Source: an uncultured Burkholderiales bacterium
GTDB taxonomy: Bacteria > Pseudomonadota > Gammaproteobacteria > Burkholderiales > Burkholderiaceae_C
Reading direction: 5' to 3'
DNA: 64,000 nt
NCBI GenBank assembly: GCA_943908475.1
Contig: CALTTG010000017.1
Coordinates: 10,744 to 74,743, forward strand
Shown here: positions 1 to 10,700 of the stretch, piece by piece
Layout of the letters: every line of letters begins with the position of its first letter
How positions within the stretch are numbered: position 1 is the stretch's first letter
Position numbers and translations under genes: made by a program
The notes under the pieces: generated by a model
Database searches by the model: none
Told to the model about the DNA's origin: nothing
The model's input: the letters and a program-made list of their open reading frames with translations, nothing else

Positions 1-487
1 GTGTTTTGAGGTTGCCCACCAGCAAGGTGGTGGCCGGCAGGATCAGCTCCTTGAACGCATCGAGGTAGGACGACTGTTGTTCTTCGTCCAGCCACGACAG
101 GTTGGGCAGGTAAGACACCACCGGAACGTCGGAATAATCGGCCAGCACCTCGGCCACCGCGCTCACGCCTTCGGCGCTGCCCAGAAAGCCCACCTTGCAG
201 GCGTTCACGGGCGAGTCTTCCAGCACCACACGGGCTTGTTCGACCACCACATCGGGGTCGATTTCATGGCTGTCGACGATTTCGGCGGTGTCGCGAATCA
301 GCACGCCGGTCAGCACCGGCATGGCATGAGCACCCATGGACGAGATGGTGGCGATGTCTGCGGCAATGCCCGAGCCGCCGCATGGGTCGCTCACATTGAA
401 ACTCATCACGCACGCGGGCGAGGAGGGTTCGAGGGGCGTGGTGTCGGTGCCGGCCGGATCGGCGACACCTTGTTGAATCTGGGTCAT
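1..487 (-). CDS. thiD: Hydroxymethylpyrimidine/phosphomethylpyrimidine kinase (partial, C-terminus outside window)
   Basis: ThiD phosphorylates hydroxymethylpyrimidine and its monophosphate in the pyrimidine branch of thiamine synthesis. The first 162 residues are visible, read leftward from an ATG at 487. Residues 33-45 read SDPCGGSGIAADI, the family signature (usually GSDPSGGAGIQAD), followed by a typical segment SSMGAHAMPVLTGVL. There is an extra N-terminal stretch of about 25 residues before the ribokinase-like core. It is transcribed divergently from the rubredoxin. The Cys in place of Ser within the signature is a variant, not a disruption. The active-site C-terminal half lies beyond the window, so activity cannot be judged. 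Confidence 0.85.
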   Translation of the reverse strand, partial: MTQIQQGVADPAGTDTTPLEPSSPACVMSFNVSDPCGGSGIAADIATISSMGAHAMPVLTGVLIRDTAEIVDSHEIDPDVVVEQARVVLEDSPVNACKVGFLGSAEGVSAVAEVLADYSDVPVVSYLPNLSWLDEEQQSSYLDAFKELILPATTLLVGNLKT

Positions 488-616
488 GCAGGGGTACCTG
501 GTGGTCCGAAAGTGGGCCGTTGTCCGGAGTATGTACTCGGTTTCAGCGCCTGATTACAACGTGGACATCTTTCGGGATGTGCCCGGAAACCCTGCCTGAA
601 GCAGGGGTTGGCGTGG

Positions 617-622
617 CTACAA
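617..622 (+). promoter_or_regulatory. Putative -10 element for the rubredoxin gene
   Basis: The hexamer TACAAT lies 33 nt before the GTG start at 655, matching the sigma-70 -10 consensus at five of six positions. No good -35 hexamer is visible at the usual spacing. A start of transcription near 629 would favour the GTG start over the ATG at 622. Confidence 0.4.
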
Positions 623-654
623 TGACCCGATTGTATTCATGCTGCCGAACTACC

Positions 655-828
655 GTGAACGCTTCCCGTACCTGGATGTGCCTGATTTGTGGCTGGATTT
701 ACGACGAGGCCACCGGCCTGCCTGACGAAGGCATTGCGCCGGGAACCCCATGGGATCAGGTGCCCATGAATTGGGTGTGCCCCGAATGCGGGGCGCGCAA
801 AGAAGATTTCGAGATGGTTCAAGTCTGA
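655..828 (+). CDS. Rubredoxin
   Basis: A 57-residue single-domain iron protein that carries one electron on a Fe(Cys)4 centre. Both metal-binding knuckles are present: CLIC near residues 9-12 and CPEC near 42-45, with the conserved GWIYDE and PMNWVCPECGARKEDFEM segments. The GTG at 655 gives the length usual in Burkholderiales; an in-frame ATG at 676 would remove conserved Thr-Trp residues. Rubredoxin directly upstream of pilG is a recurrent betaproteobacterial order, but the 90-bp gap and a separate ribosome site for pilG leave open whether they share a message. Its redox partner is not identifiable here. Confidence 0.9.
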   Translation: MNASRTWMCLICGWIYDEATGLPDEGIAPGTPWDQVPMNWVCPECGARKEDFEMVQV

Positions 829-918
829 TCCAGGACATCGGGTGCCGCGCCCGCTTGCAGTCGGCACCTTTGAATGACCTGTCTGTCGCAGCAGCGACAC
901 ACCTGGAGGATTGGTTTC

Positions 919-1338
919 GTGAGTGACTTGGGAAATGCGGGCACGCCCGTCAAAGTGCTGGTGATCGACGACAGCAACACCATCCGCCGCAGCGCCGAGA
1001 TTTTTCTCAAGCAGGGCGGCTATGAGGTCTTGCTGGCCGAGGATGGTTTTGATGCCTTGTCCAAGGTCAACGACCATGCCCCCCACGTCATTTTCTGCGA
1101 CATCCTCATGCCGCGACTGGATGGCTATCAGACCTGCGCCATCATCAAGAAAAATGCCCGCTTTGCACGCACGCCCGTGATCATGCTGTCCTCCAAAGAT
1201 GGCTTGTTCGACAAGGCCCGCGGTCGCATGGTGGGTTCCCAAGATTACCTGACCAAACCCTTCACCAAAGACCAGCTTCTCCAGGCGGTGGCGCGCCACG
1301 CCTCGCCCGACGAAGCCGCGACGGCTGACGGGTCCTGA
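919..1338 (+). CDS. pilG: Twitching motility response regulator PilG
   Basis: A stand-alone 139-residue CheY-like receiver, expected to be phosphorylated by ChpA and to act on the type IV pilus extension machinery. The receiver landmarks are visible: the acidic pair in VLVIDDSNTIRR, the phospho-acceptor Asp in FCDILMPRLDG, and the Lys in YLTKPF. I chose the GTG at 919 because GGAGG stands nine bases upstream; a longer reading from 874 lacks such a site. It is first of pilG-pilH-pilI-pilJ-chpA, all on the plus strand with short gaps. The assignment as PilG rather than PilH rests on order and on the longer N-terminus. Confidence 0.92.
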   Translation: MSDLGNAGTPVKVLVIDDSNTIRRSAEIFLKQGGYEVLLAEDGFDALSKVNDHAPHVIFCDILMPRLDGYQTCAIIKKNARFARTPVIMLSSKDGLFDKARGRMVGSQDYLTKPFTKDQLLQAVARHASPDEAATADGS

Positions 1339-1367
1339 TTATTCCGGGCTCTGCCCAAGGTATTGCC

Positions 1368-1733
1368 ATGCCCATCCAAAAGATTCTGCTCGTTGACGAT
1401 TCCAAGACCGAATTGCACGTGCTCACAGAACTGCTCACCAAGCGTGGTTATCAGGTGCGCTCGGCCGAAAATGGCGAGGACGCCTTCAAGCGCCTGGGTG
1501 AAGATCGCCCCGACCTGATCATCATGGACGTGGTCATGCCGGGTCAGAACGGCTTTCAGCTCACGCGCGCCATCACCCGCGACCCGTCCTACAGCGACAT
1601 CCCGGTGATCATCTGTTCCAGCAAGAATCAGGAAACCGATCGCGTCTGGGGCATGCGCCAAGGGGCCAAGGATTACGTCGTCAAGCCCGTCAACCCCGAC
1701 GAGCTGCTGTCCAAGATCAAGGCCTTCGGCTGA
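1368..1733 (+). CDS. pilH: Twitching motility response regulator PilH
   Basis: The second CheY-like receiver of the Pil-Chp system, 121 residues, the normal PilH length. Visible landmarks are ILLVDDSKTE (acid pocket), IIMDVVMPGQNG (phospho-acceptor Asp) and DYVVKPV (conserved Lys). In Pseudomonas, PilH acts with the retraction side of twitching or as a phosphate sink; that role is inferred by homology. It lies 29 bp after pilG and 28 bp before pilI. Confidence 0.92.
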   Translation: MPIQKILLVDDSKTELHVLTELLTKRGYQVRSAENGEDAFKRLGEDRPDLIIMDVVMPGQNGFQLTRAITRDPSYSDIPVIICSSKNQETDRVWGMRQGAKDYVVKPVNPDELLSKIKAFG

Positions 1734-1761
1734 CCGCCCCACAGGGGGAGAACACAAGAAC

Positions 1762-2295
1762 ATGGCCAACAAAGACGCACTGAGGGAACTCCAGCAACGG
1801 CTGGCAGAACGGTTGCGCCTGATCCGCGAAACGGCACCGACCAAAAACTGGTTGGCCGTGGAAGTGGCCGGGCACGGTTTCCTGCTGCCGCTGGAACAAT
1901 CGGGTGAGATCTTTTCGCTCTCCACGCTGCAGAACGTGCCCCACAGCCAGCCTTGGTTCAAGGGCGTGGCCAACATGCGAGGGCAACTGCACGGCGTCGT
2001 CGACTTGGCGGCCTTTTTGGGGCTGCCTCGCGGCCATGCCCGACCTGACACGCCGCTGCGCGATGCAGGCCGGCTCGTGGCGTTCAACGCGGGCCTCCAG
2101 ATCAACGTGGCCCTGCTGATCGACCGCCTTCTGGGGCTGCGCCGCCCGGAAGACCTCTCGCCTGCGCCTGCCAGCGCTGGCAACCGACCCCACTTCATCA
2201 CGGCAGAAATGATCGACACCAAGGGCCGCCCTTGGTACGAGATCAACCTGGCCGCATTGGCCTGTGACGAGGCCTTCCTGAAAGTGGCGGCCTGA
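1762..2295 (+). CDS. pilI: CheW-like adaptor PilI
   Basis: A 177-residue CheW-domain protein that couples the receptor PilJ to the kinase ChpA. The CheW fold signature is seen in VEVAGHGFLLPLEQSGEIF and VANMRGQLHGVVDLAAFLG, and the tail AALACDEAFLKVA is typical of PilI. GGGGGAG lies shortly before the ATG. The neighbours pilH and pilJ fix the identity. Confidence 0.92.
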   Translation: MANKDALRELQQRLAERLRLIRETAPTKNWLAVEVAGHGFLLPLEQSGEIFSLSTLQNVPHSQPWFKGVANMRGQLHGVVDLAAFLGLPRGHARPDTPLRDAGRLVAFNAGLQINVALLIDRLLGLRRPEDLSPAPASAGNRPHFITAEMIDTKGRPWYEINLAALACDEAFLKVAA

Positions 2296-2336
2296 CGGCC
2301 CATTTTCAGTGCTGACGATTACCGGAGCATTCCAAC

Positions 2337-4694
2337 ATGAGTTTCCTGAGCCGCATCAAAGAACTGGGCAAGTCTCGTGACGAAGAAGAGATTCAGCCCG
2401 AGGCCCTTGCGGGTGAAGTGCTGGTGACCACCGACGGTGCTCAAAACGTCGACACCCACACGCATGCGCACACCCATGCACACTCTCAGTCGCACGCCAG
2501 CACGACCGCGGGCCCTGACGAGTCCATCATTTCGGAAGCCGCTCCCTCCGAGTTCCCGCTCGATTACAACGACACCCGCCTGCAACCCGAGCCCGATCAC
2601 CTCGGCGACCAGTTGCCGCCGGAGCCGACCTCCGGCTTGCCGCTGGTGGGGCACTTGCCCCTGGAGCGTCAGCAGCGCGTGCTGTTTGGCGCCGTCGCCT
2701 TGGGCGCGCTTGGCCTGATGGTGTCCGCCTTCTTGGCGGTGAACTCTGCCGACCGTCGTGCCACCCAAGCGGCCGCGACCGGTCAGGCCTTGATGCAGTC
2801 GCAGCGTCTGGCGAAATCGGTGTCTCAGGCCTTGATCGGTGGACAACAGGCCTTCCCCGAAGTGGCTGACTCGTCCAAGATTCTGGCGTCCAACGTGCGT
2901 GGACTGATGCAGGGTGATGGGGCCCTGGGCATTGCCGAAGCGCCCACGGGCGTCAAAGACGTGCTCAAGCCCTTGCTGCCTTTGGTCGACCGGGCCGAGA
3001 AAAACTCTGGCTTTGTGTTGAAGCAAAAGGACGTGCTGACCAAGGTGAGTCAGTCTTTGCGGGAGGTGAACAGCCACTCGTCCGACTTGCTGGACCTGGC
3101 CGAAGGCATCGCCACGACCAAGATCGAAAAAGGTGGCATCTCGGCGTCTGAGCACATCGCCCTGAACCAATTGGTGATGCTGACGCAACGCATTGGTAAG
3201 TCGGCCAACGAATTCCTGACCGTGGAAGGCGTGTCGACCGAGGCCGTGTTCTTGTTGGGCAAAGACTTGAACGCCTTCAAGGAACTGGCAGAAGGCTTGA
3301 ACAACGGCAACGCCGAGTTGCAACTGCCTGGCACGCGCGACCCTGAAGTGCGCGAACAACTCGACGCCCTGCTCAAGCAGTTCGATCAGGTTCGCACCCA
3401 GTCCACTTACATTCTGGGCACCCTGCAAGGCCTGGTGGCCGCACGTGATGCGCAGGTGAGCATCGTCTCGGACAGTGAACCCCTGCGCAAGGGCTTGGAA
3501 CAAGCCCAGCGCCAGCTGTCAGAAGGCGCGGGCGTTGGCGGTTTGAACGTGGCGCTGGTTGTGTTGTTCCTGGGCTTGGTGGCCGGGGCTGGCTATGGTT
3601 TGCTGCGCGTGTACCTGACCGAACAGCGCCACCGCGCCCAGGTCGCTGAATTCCAGCGCCAGGAAGCCGAACGCCAAGAGCGTGAAGCCAAGCGCGTGAA
3701 CGACGCCAACCAGGCCGCCATTTTGCGACTGATGAACGAGCTGCAAATGGTCGCTGAAGGTGACTTGACGCAACAAGCCACGGTGACCGAAGACATCACC
3801 GGCGCCATCGCCGACTCGGTGAACTTCACAGTGGAAGAGCTGCGCACCCTGGTGTCTCAGGTGCAGGCCACGGTGTCGCGGGTGACGGAAACCACCGGTC
3901 AGGTGGAAGCGACCTCGACCGAGCTGCTGGCGGCTTCTGACGAGCAGCTGCGCGAGATTCGCGAAACCGGCGAATCGGTGCTGAACATGGCCGGTCGAAT
4001 CAACGAAGTGTCGGCACAAGCCCAGCACTCCGCCGAGGTGGCGCGCCAATCGCTGGAAGCCGCGGACTCTGGCCTCAAGGCCGTGCAAGACGCCATCGGC
4101 GGCATGAACACCATCCGTGACCAGATTCAGGAAACCTCCAAGCGAATCAAGCGTCTGGGCGAATCGTCGCAGGAGATTGGTGAAATCACCGAGCTGATTT
4201 CCGACATTACCGAACAGACCAACGTGCTGGCCCTGAACGCCGCCATTCAGGCGGCCTCGGCCGGTGAAGCCGGTCGCGGTTTCTCGGTGGTGGCCGAAGA
4301 AGTGCAGCGTTTGGCGGAACGCTCTGGCGACGCCACCCGACAGATTGCCGCGCTGGTGCGCACCATTCAGACCGACACCCAAGACGCGGTGGGCGCCATG
4401 GAGCGCTCCACGCAGAAGGTGGTGGAAGGGGCCAAGCTGTCTGACGCGGCCGGTACCGCGCTGAACGACATTGACCGCGTGTCACGCCGTTTGGCCGAGC
4501 TGATTCAGGAAATTTCTGCCCAGGCTTCCAAGGAAGCCGAACAAGCCAACGTGGTGGTGGCCAACATCCAGCACATTTTCGCGGTGACCGAACAGGCCGG
4601 TGACGGCACCCGTTCGACGGCCCAGTTGGTGCGTGAGCTGTCTCGCACCGCCGAAGAACTGCAGCAGTCGGTGGCGCGTTTCCGCATCGCCTGA
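2337..4694 (+). CDS. pilJ: Methyl-accepting chemotaxis receptor PilJ
   Basis: The membrane receptor of the Pil-Chp pathway, 785 residues. A predicted cytoplasmic N-terminal extension of about 113 residues precedes the first membrane segment (about 115-136). The periplasmic PilJ sensor region follows, then a second membrane segment (about 402-424), a HAMP-like linker, and the methyl-accepting coiled coil with the conserved hairpin tip EQTNVLALNAAIQAASAGE near residue 625. The extension holds a run of six alternating histidines (residues 41-53), absent from Pseudomonas PilJ. It is followed 20 bp later by chpA. Confidence 0.92.
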   Translation: MSFLSRIKELGKSRDEEEIQPEALAGEVLVTTDGAQNVDTHTHAHTHAHSQSHASTTAGPDESIISEAAPSEFPLDYNDTRLQPEPDHLGDQLPPEPTSGLPLVGHLPLERQQRVLFGAVALGALGLMVSAFLAVNSADRRATQAAATGQALMQSQRLAKSVSQALIGGQQAFPEVADSSKILASNVRGLMQGDGALGIAEAPTGVKDVLKPLLPLVDRAEKNSGFVLKQKDVLTKVSQSLREVNSHSSDLLDLAEGIATTKIEKGGISASEHIALNQLVMLTQRIGKSANEFLTVEGVSTEAVFLLGKDLNAFKELAEGLNNGNAELQLPGTRDPEVREQLDALLKQFDQVRTQSTYILGTLQGLVAARDAQVSIVSDSEPLRKGLEQAQRQLSEGAGVGGLNVALVVLFLGLVAGAGYGLLRVYLTEQRHRAQVAEFQRQEAERQEREAKRVNDANQAAILRLMNELQMVAEGDLTQQATVTEDITGAIADSVNFTVEELRTLVSQVQATVSRVTETTGQVEATSTELLAASDEQLREIRETGESVLNMAGRINEVSAQAQHSAEVARQSLEAADSGLKAVQDAIGGMNTIRDQIQETSKRIKRLGESSQEIGEITELISDITEQTNVLALNAAIQAASAGEAGRGFSVVAEEVQRLAERSGDATRQIAALVRTIQTDTQDAVGAMERSTQKVVEGAKLSDAAGTALNDIDRVSRRLAELIQEISAQASKEAEQANVVVANIQHIFAVTEQAGDGTRSTAQLVRELSRTAEELQQSVARFRIA

Positions 4695-4714
4695 CCTGAG
4701 CCGACGCCCGAGCG

Positions 4715-7700
4715 ATGGACCACACCATGAATGCCTCTCCCATGTCGGATGACCTCAGCGCGCTGGCGTGGGTCTACGAGGAAGTCAAGAAGTCACTGGA
4801 AACGGCCCAGAAGTCGTTGCAGCGCTGCCTGAAAGAGTCGGTCACCACCGGCTTTTCAGACGTCGATGCGGTCGACCCTGCGGTTCTGCGCACGGCGCGA
4901 CAACAACTCCACCAGGGCGTCGGTGCCCTGGAGTTGGCGGGCTTGACCGGTGGCGCCAGCTTGCTGCGGGCCAGCGAGGCGCTGGTGCAGCGGTATGTGA
5001 ACCGTCCCCAATCGCTCAACGAAGAAGGCGTCAAGGCCATTGAATCGGCCTCGTTTGCCTTGCTCGACTTCATGCGTCGCCGTTTGGCGGGCAAGACCGT
5101 GTCGGTCATGGCCCTGTTTCCTCAGTACGAGAAGCTGATGGAACTGGCGGGTGCCGATCTGGCCCGTCCTTCCGATTTGTGGGTGCAGGAATGGCCTGCG
5201 GTGTCGTTGGACGTGCCCCTGAGCCCACCCGCCGACACCGAGGCGCGTGACGCTGACACGCGGGCCGTGGACGTGTTTGAGGTGTCGCTGCTCAAGCTCC
5301 TCAAAAGCGGACAGGCGTCTGATGCGGCGCCCCTGGTGGGGCTGTGCGCCGATCTGGCGGCCGGTGCCACCGCCCGTCAGGCTCACCGCGAGTCGGCCAC
5401 CTGGGTCTTGGCCTGCGGGTTCCTGCAAGCCATTGCCGAGCAGCGGTTGCCCATCACGGTGCACGTCAAGCGTGTGCTCTCTGCGTTGCTCAGCCAATTG
5501 CGCAAGCTGGCCAAAGGCCATGTGCTGCTCTCGGACCGCCTCACCCATGAGCTGCTGTTCTTTTGCGCGCAAGCCGAACCTGCGGCCCCTGAGGCCACTG
5601 ACGACGCCAGCGTCCTGGACCAGTTGCGCCAGGCGTTCCGGCTGGAGTCGCACCGTCCCATCGACCTTCGTCAGGCTTCCCTGGGGCGTTTTGACCCCAG
5701 TTGGGTCACCCAGGCCATCAAGCGTGTGGTGGCGGCCAAAGACGGCTGGTCGGCCGTGTCGGCTGGCGAGCTCATTCGCCTGAGTGGCTTGAACGAGCAG
5801 TTTGCGCTGGTGTCTGATTCGGTTCGCAAACTCTACGAAGAGGGCGCCGAGTTGGCCCAAGCCCTGACCGACACGGTGTCGGCCACGGTGCAATCGGCGC
5901 AGGCGCCCGAGCCAACCCTGGCCATGGAAGTGGCCACCAGCTTGCTGTACCTCGAGGCGTCGCTCGACGAGGGTGAATTCGATCATCCCGATGAATTCCA
6001 CCGGCTCAATCGCCTGGCCGAGCGCATGCGTCACGCGCAAGCGGGCCAGACGCCCGATCCGCTGGAGCCCTGGATGGAGGCGCTCTATCGCAAGGTGTCT
6101 GATCGTCAGACGATTGGCAGCGTGGTGCAGGAGTTGCGCAACACCTTGGGGGAGTGCGAGAAAAGCATCGATCAGTTTTTCCGTGACCCCACCCAAACGC
6201 CCGCATTGCTGGCCGTGGATGGCCACCTCAAGTCGATGAAGGGTGTCATGGGCGTGTTGGGCTTGGATCCAGCCGCCCACGCCGTGACCCGGATGCGCCA
6301 GGACGTCGAAGCGCTGGCCCAGCCAGAGGCGGACCTCGACGCGGCGGCCCAACAGGGCGTGCACGATCGCCTGGCCTCCAACCTCAGCGCGGTGGGCTTT
6401 TTGGTGGACATGTTGGGCGTTCAGCCCAACTTGGTGAAATCGCTGTTCGAATTCAATCCGGACTCCGGGGTGTTGGCGCCCATCATGGGTCGAGTGACGT
6501 CGGCTGCGCCTGAGGTCGATCCGGTGCACGTCATGGCCCGCCCCGCCGAAAAAGACAGCCGCGAGCGAGCGCACGACGTGGCCGAATCGCTGGCCGAACA
6601 CATTGGCCGCGACGACGCCTCGTTGCCGGAATTGAGCCTCGAGTTGGCCGATCTGGCCCAGAGCCCGCTGGTTCAGGAGCAGCCCGATCTGGCCGCCTCA
6701 TTGGCCGTGGCGCAGGAAGCCCTGGAGCGTGCGGCTGCGGCGGGTGACGCCACCTCCGGGCCGTTGGCCGACGAGGCCCGTGAAGCGCGGCAAGAGGCCG
6801 CGGCCGCCCTCAATGATCTGGCTCAGGCCGTGGTCGAGCCTGAGTTGCCGACGCTGGACGTCGAGCCCTTGCCGGCCATGTCCGAGACGCTGGTGCCACA
6901 AGCGCCTCAGACACCCGCTGCCACGGGGCTGGAAGACGACCACGAGATGCGGGAAATCTTCTTGGAAGAAGCCCGTGAAGTGCTCGTTGAAGCCCGCGCA
7001 TCGTTGGCTGACATGAGTGCTCAACCCGCGGACATCGGGGCCATGACCTCCTTGCGTCGCGCATTTCACACCTTCAAGGGCAGCTCCCGCATGGTGGGCC
7101 TGCGCGACTTCGGTGAGGCGGCCTGGGCCTGTGAGCAGCTCTACAACAGCTGCCTGGCCTCGCAGGCCCCTGCCACCGACGAGCTCTTGGGGCTCAGCGA
7201 CGAAGTGCTGGGTGAACTTGCCCAGTGGATCGAAGACATCGCACAGGGCCAGGACGAAGGCCGTTCGCCCCAGGCCATCATCGAGGCGGCCGATGCCCTG
7301 CGATTGGAGGGGCGTCGGGTGCCCCTTCAGGCTCCGTCGCTCCCGGTGGAAGAGGCCGACTCGGTCGAGTCCCTCGTTTTGCCGGATGCACCGGCGTCGT
7401 CGGGCGAACTGGTCTTCGCCGCCGATTTCACCGACACGCGGGCCTCGGACGTGCCGACCCTGGAGTTGCCCGAACTCATCGAGTTGCCGCTGACCGATGA
7501 GGTGTCGCTCGACGACACGCCCGCCGCAGAGCCGGTCGTGCCTGAGGGGCTCGATCAGCCCACGGTGATCGACGAGGTGTCCTTGGACCTGTCCGAGGGG
7601 CCGATGCCGGCCGAGCTCTCCGCCGAGCTTTCTGGTGAACTGACGGCCACCCAACCTGCGCCCTTGATCGGTGAGGTGGGTGACATCGAGAAGCTGTCGC

Positions 7701-10700
7701 TGGACCTCTCGGACCTCGATGACCCCAACGTGGCCTCACTTTCGGAGGGCACGGAGACCCCGGAGGTCGCCGAGCCCATGGAGGTTCCGGAGGCCCTGGA
7801 GATTTCCGATGTGCCCGAGCCTGTGACTGCGCCGACCTTGTCGGTCGTGGTCAACGATGCCCCGCCTTCTCCGACAACGGAGGCTGCCGAGCCGGCGGAA
7901 GATCTGGCCGCTGACGACCAGGTCAAAGTCATCGGCGACCTGCGCATCAGCATCCCGCTCTTCAACATCTTCCTCAACGAAGCCGATGAGCAATCTCGCC
8001 GTCTGAGCACCGCGCTCAGCGAGTGGGCGCTTGAGTGCCATCAACCGGTGTCCGACGATGTGGTGGCCTTGGCTCACTCCCTGGCGGGCAATTCCGGTGC
8101 CGTGGGCTACAAAGACCTGTCCATGCTCTCGCGCCACCTGGAGCATGCCCTGATGAAGAGCCAGGCTGCCGGTGCAGGTGATGCCGCTGCGGCCGAGTTG
8201 TTCAACGAAGCCGCCGATGAAATTCGGCGCTTGTTGCACCAGTTCGCCGCCGGTTTCCTGAAGTCGCCGCCCGAGACCCTGATTGAGCGCCTGGAGCACT
8301 TCGACGCCGGTTTGGACGTTCGGGTGGACACCGAATTGGTCGAGGACCCCGAGGCAGGTCGCTCGCACCTGCGGCTGGTTCACTCGAACGACGACGTGTC
8401 GGGCGAGTCCCTCGGTGAGCCCGAGGTCTCGCAACCCCCCGAAGTCCCAGCGTGGTCCGACCTGCCAGAGGTGGAGGAACGCCTTGAAGTTCCTGAGCCC
8501 ACCGCAACCAGCGCGCTGGATGAGGTGCCTGCGGACGCGGATGCCGCCACGCAAGACGACCCTGCCACATTGCCCATGCCTTTGGGCTTGCCGGAGCTCA
8601 AGCCCTTCGAGCCGCTGCCCGATGCCACCACCCTGAATTTGCACGCCGCGGCCACCAGTGACGGCGTGGACTTGGGCGAAGACGGCGACATCGATGTGCT
8701 CGATGCCATCGACCCTGACCTGTTCCCCATTTTCGAGGAAGAGGCGCAGGAGTTGTTGCCCCAGTTGGCGGCAGACATGCGTCAGTGGGTGTCGCAACCG
8801 GAGCGCATGGACCTGGCCACGGCCTGCATGCGCACCTTGCACACCTTCAAGGGTGGCGCACGCCTGGCCGGGGCCATGCGTCTGGGCGAACTGGCCCACC
8901 GCATGGAATCGGTGATCGAGCGCATCGTGGTGCGCGAGCAGGCAGAACGCCCCGAGATCGAAGCGCTGCAATCTCGCGCCGACGTGCTCGGCGACGTCTT
9001 CGAGGCCTTGCAGCGTGCGGACCTCAACGACATCACGGAGGTGCCGTCCTCGCCACAGGCGGTCGGCATCAGCGAACCGATGGCGCCCGTGATGGCGCCG
9101 GTGGCCGACATCCCGTTGGACGTCTCTTCGGCGCCTGAGGGCGTTGCAGACGAGCAGGATGTTGCCGACCTGCTGATCGAGGTCGAAGCGGCGGCATCTT
9201 CCGGCGCCGAGTTGCCCTCGGCCCCGGTGCCTGCGCCCGTGATGCCCATCGATTGGTCGGCCTTGAGCGGTGAGTTCCGACCTGCCGCTGCGCAGTCGGC
9301 CCAGGAGCAGCAGAGCGCCGCCATGGCCGTGGTGCGGGTCAAACCCCGTTTGCTGGACCGGCTGGTCAACCACTCGGGCGAAGTGTCCATCACGCGCACC
9401 CGTCTGGCGTCTCAGCTCACGCAGATGCGCACCTCGGTGGTCGACATGACCGACAACCTGGACCGACTGCGCCAGCAACTCAGAGACATCGAACTCCAGG
9501 CCGAGACACAGCTGAGCACCCGCATGGAAGCCGCGCGTGCCAACCAACAAGAATTCGACCCTCTCGAGTTCGACCGCTACACGCGCTTCCAAGAACTCAC
9601 CCGCATGATGGCCGAGTCGGTGAACGACGTGGCCACGGTGCAGCGAGGCTTGGTTCGCAACCTGGAAACGGCCGAAGACCAACTGGCCGCGCAATCGCGC
9701 CTGACGCGCGACCTTCAGGATGACCTGCTGCGCACCCGCATGGTGGAATTTGACGGCTTGGCCGACCGCCTGTACCGCGTGGTGCGTCAAGCGGCGAAAG
9801 AAACCGGCAAACAAGCCCGTCTGGACATCGTGGGCGGACAGACCGAAGTGGACCGTGGCGTGCTGGATCGCATGACCGGTGCCTTTGAGCATTTGCTGCG
9901 CAACTGTGTGACCCATGGCATCGAATCGCCGGACGTTCGCGAAGCGGCGGGCAAGGCGGGCATGGGGTCCATCGTGGTGGCGGTTCGTCAAGACGGCAAC
10001 GAAGTCAGCATCGAGTTCCGGGACGACGGCGCAGGCCTGAATCTCGATCGCATCCGTGACAAGGCGGTGGCCCTGGGATTGGTCGCGTCTGACGCGCAGC
10101 CCACCGAAGCCGAGTTGGCACAAATGATCTTCCAGCCCGGGTTCTCCACCGCCGAAACGGTGACCGAACTGGCAGGGCGCGGCATCGGCATGGACGTCGT
10201 TCGCTCTGACGTCAATGCCATGGGCGGTCGCATTGAAACCGCCACGGCAGCGGGGCAGGGCACGAGCTTCAAGCTGGTGCTGCCCTTGACCACGGCCGTC
10301 ACCAAGGTGGTCATGGTTCGCTGCGGCGACTTGGTGGCGTCCATCCCCACGAACTTGATCGAGATCGTGCGCCGTGCGCGTGCCGACGAGGTCGATGCGG
10401 CGTATGCATCGGGCCAAGTGGCCTATGCGGACCTCACCTTGCCCTTCTTCTGGTTTGGTGCCTTGCTGCAGCACAGCCCCCGAGGCGCAGCGGAAGGCCG
10501 TTCGCTGCCCATCGTGATCGTGCGCTCTGCGCAGCAGCGGGTCGCCTTGCACGTCGATGAAGTGCTGGGCAACCAGGACGTGGTGGTCAAGAACCTGGGG
10601 CCGCAGCTGTCGCGCGTGCCCGGTCTGGCGGGCATGACCCTGCTGGCCTCCGGGGCCATTTCACTGATCTACAACCCGGTGGCTTTGGCCACGGTCTACG

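Noticed and set aside
488..616. A possible thiamine (TPP) riboswitch before thiD
   Set aside because: The conserved CTGAGA and ACCTGA blocks of a TPP riboswitch are not present in the gap on either strand.
7736..10552. A 938-codon open frame on the minus strand inside chpA, and similar long antisense frames opposite the cobalamin genes (56959-59259) and others
   Set aside because: They mirror the codon pattern of high-GC genes on the other strand. The translations are rich in His, Arg, Gly and Gln with no recognisable domain, while the sense-strand genes have full domain evidence.
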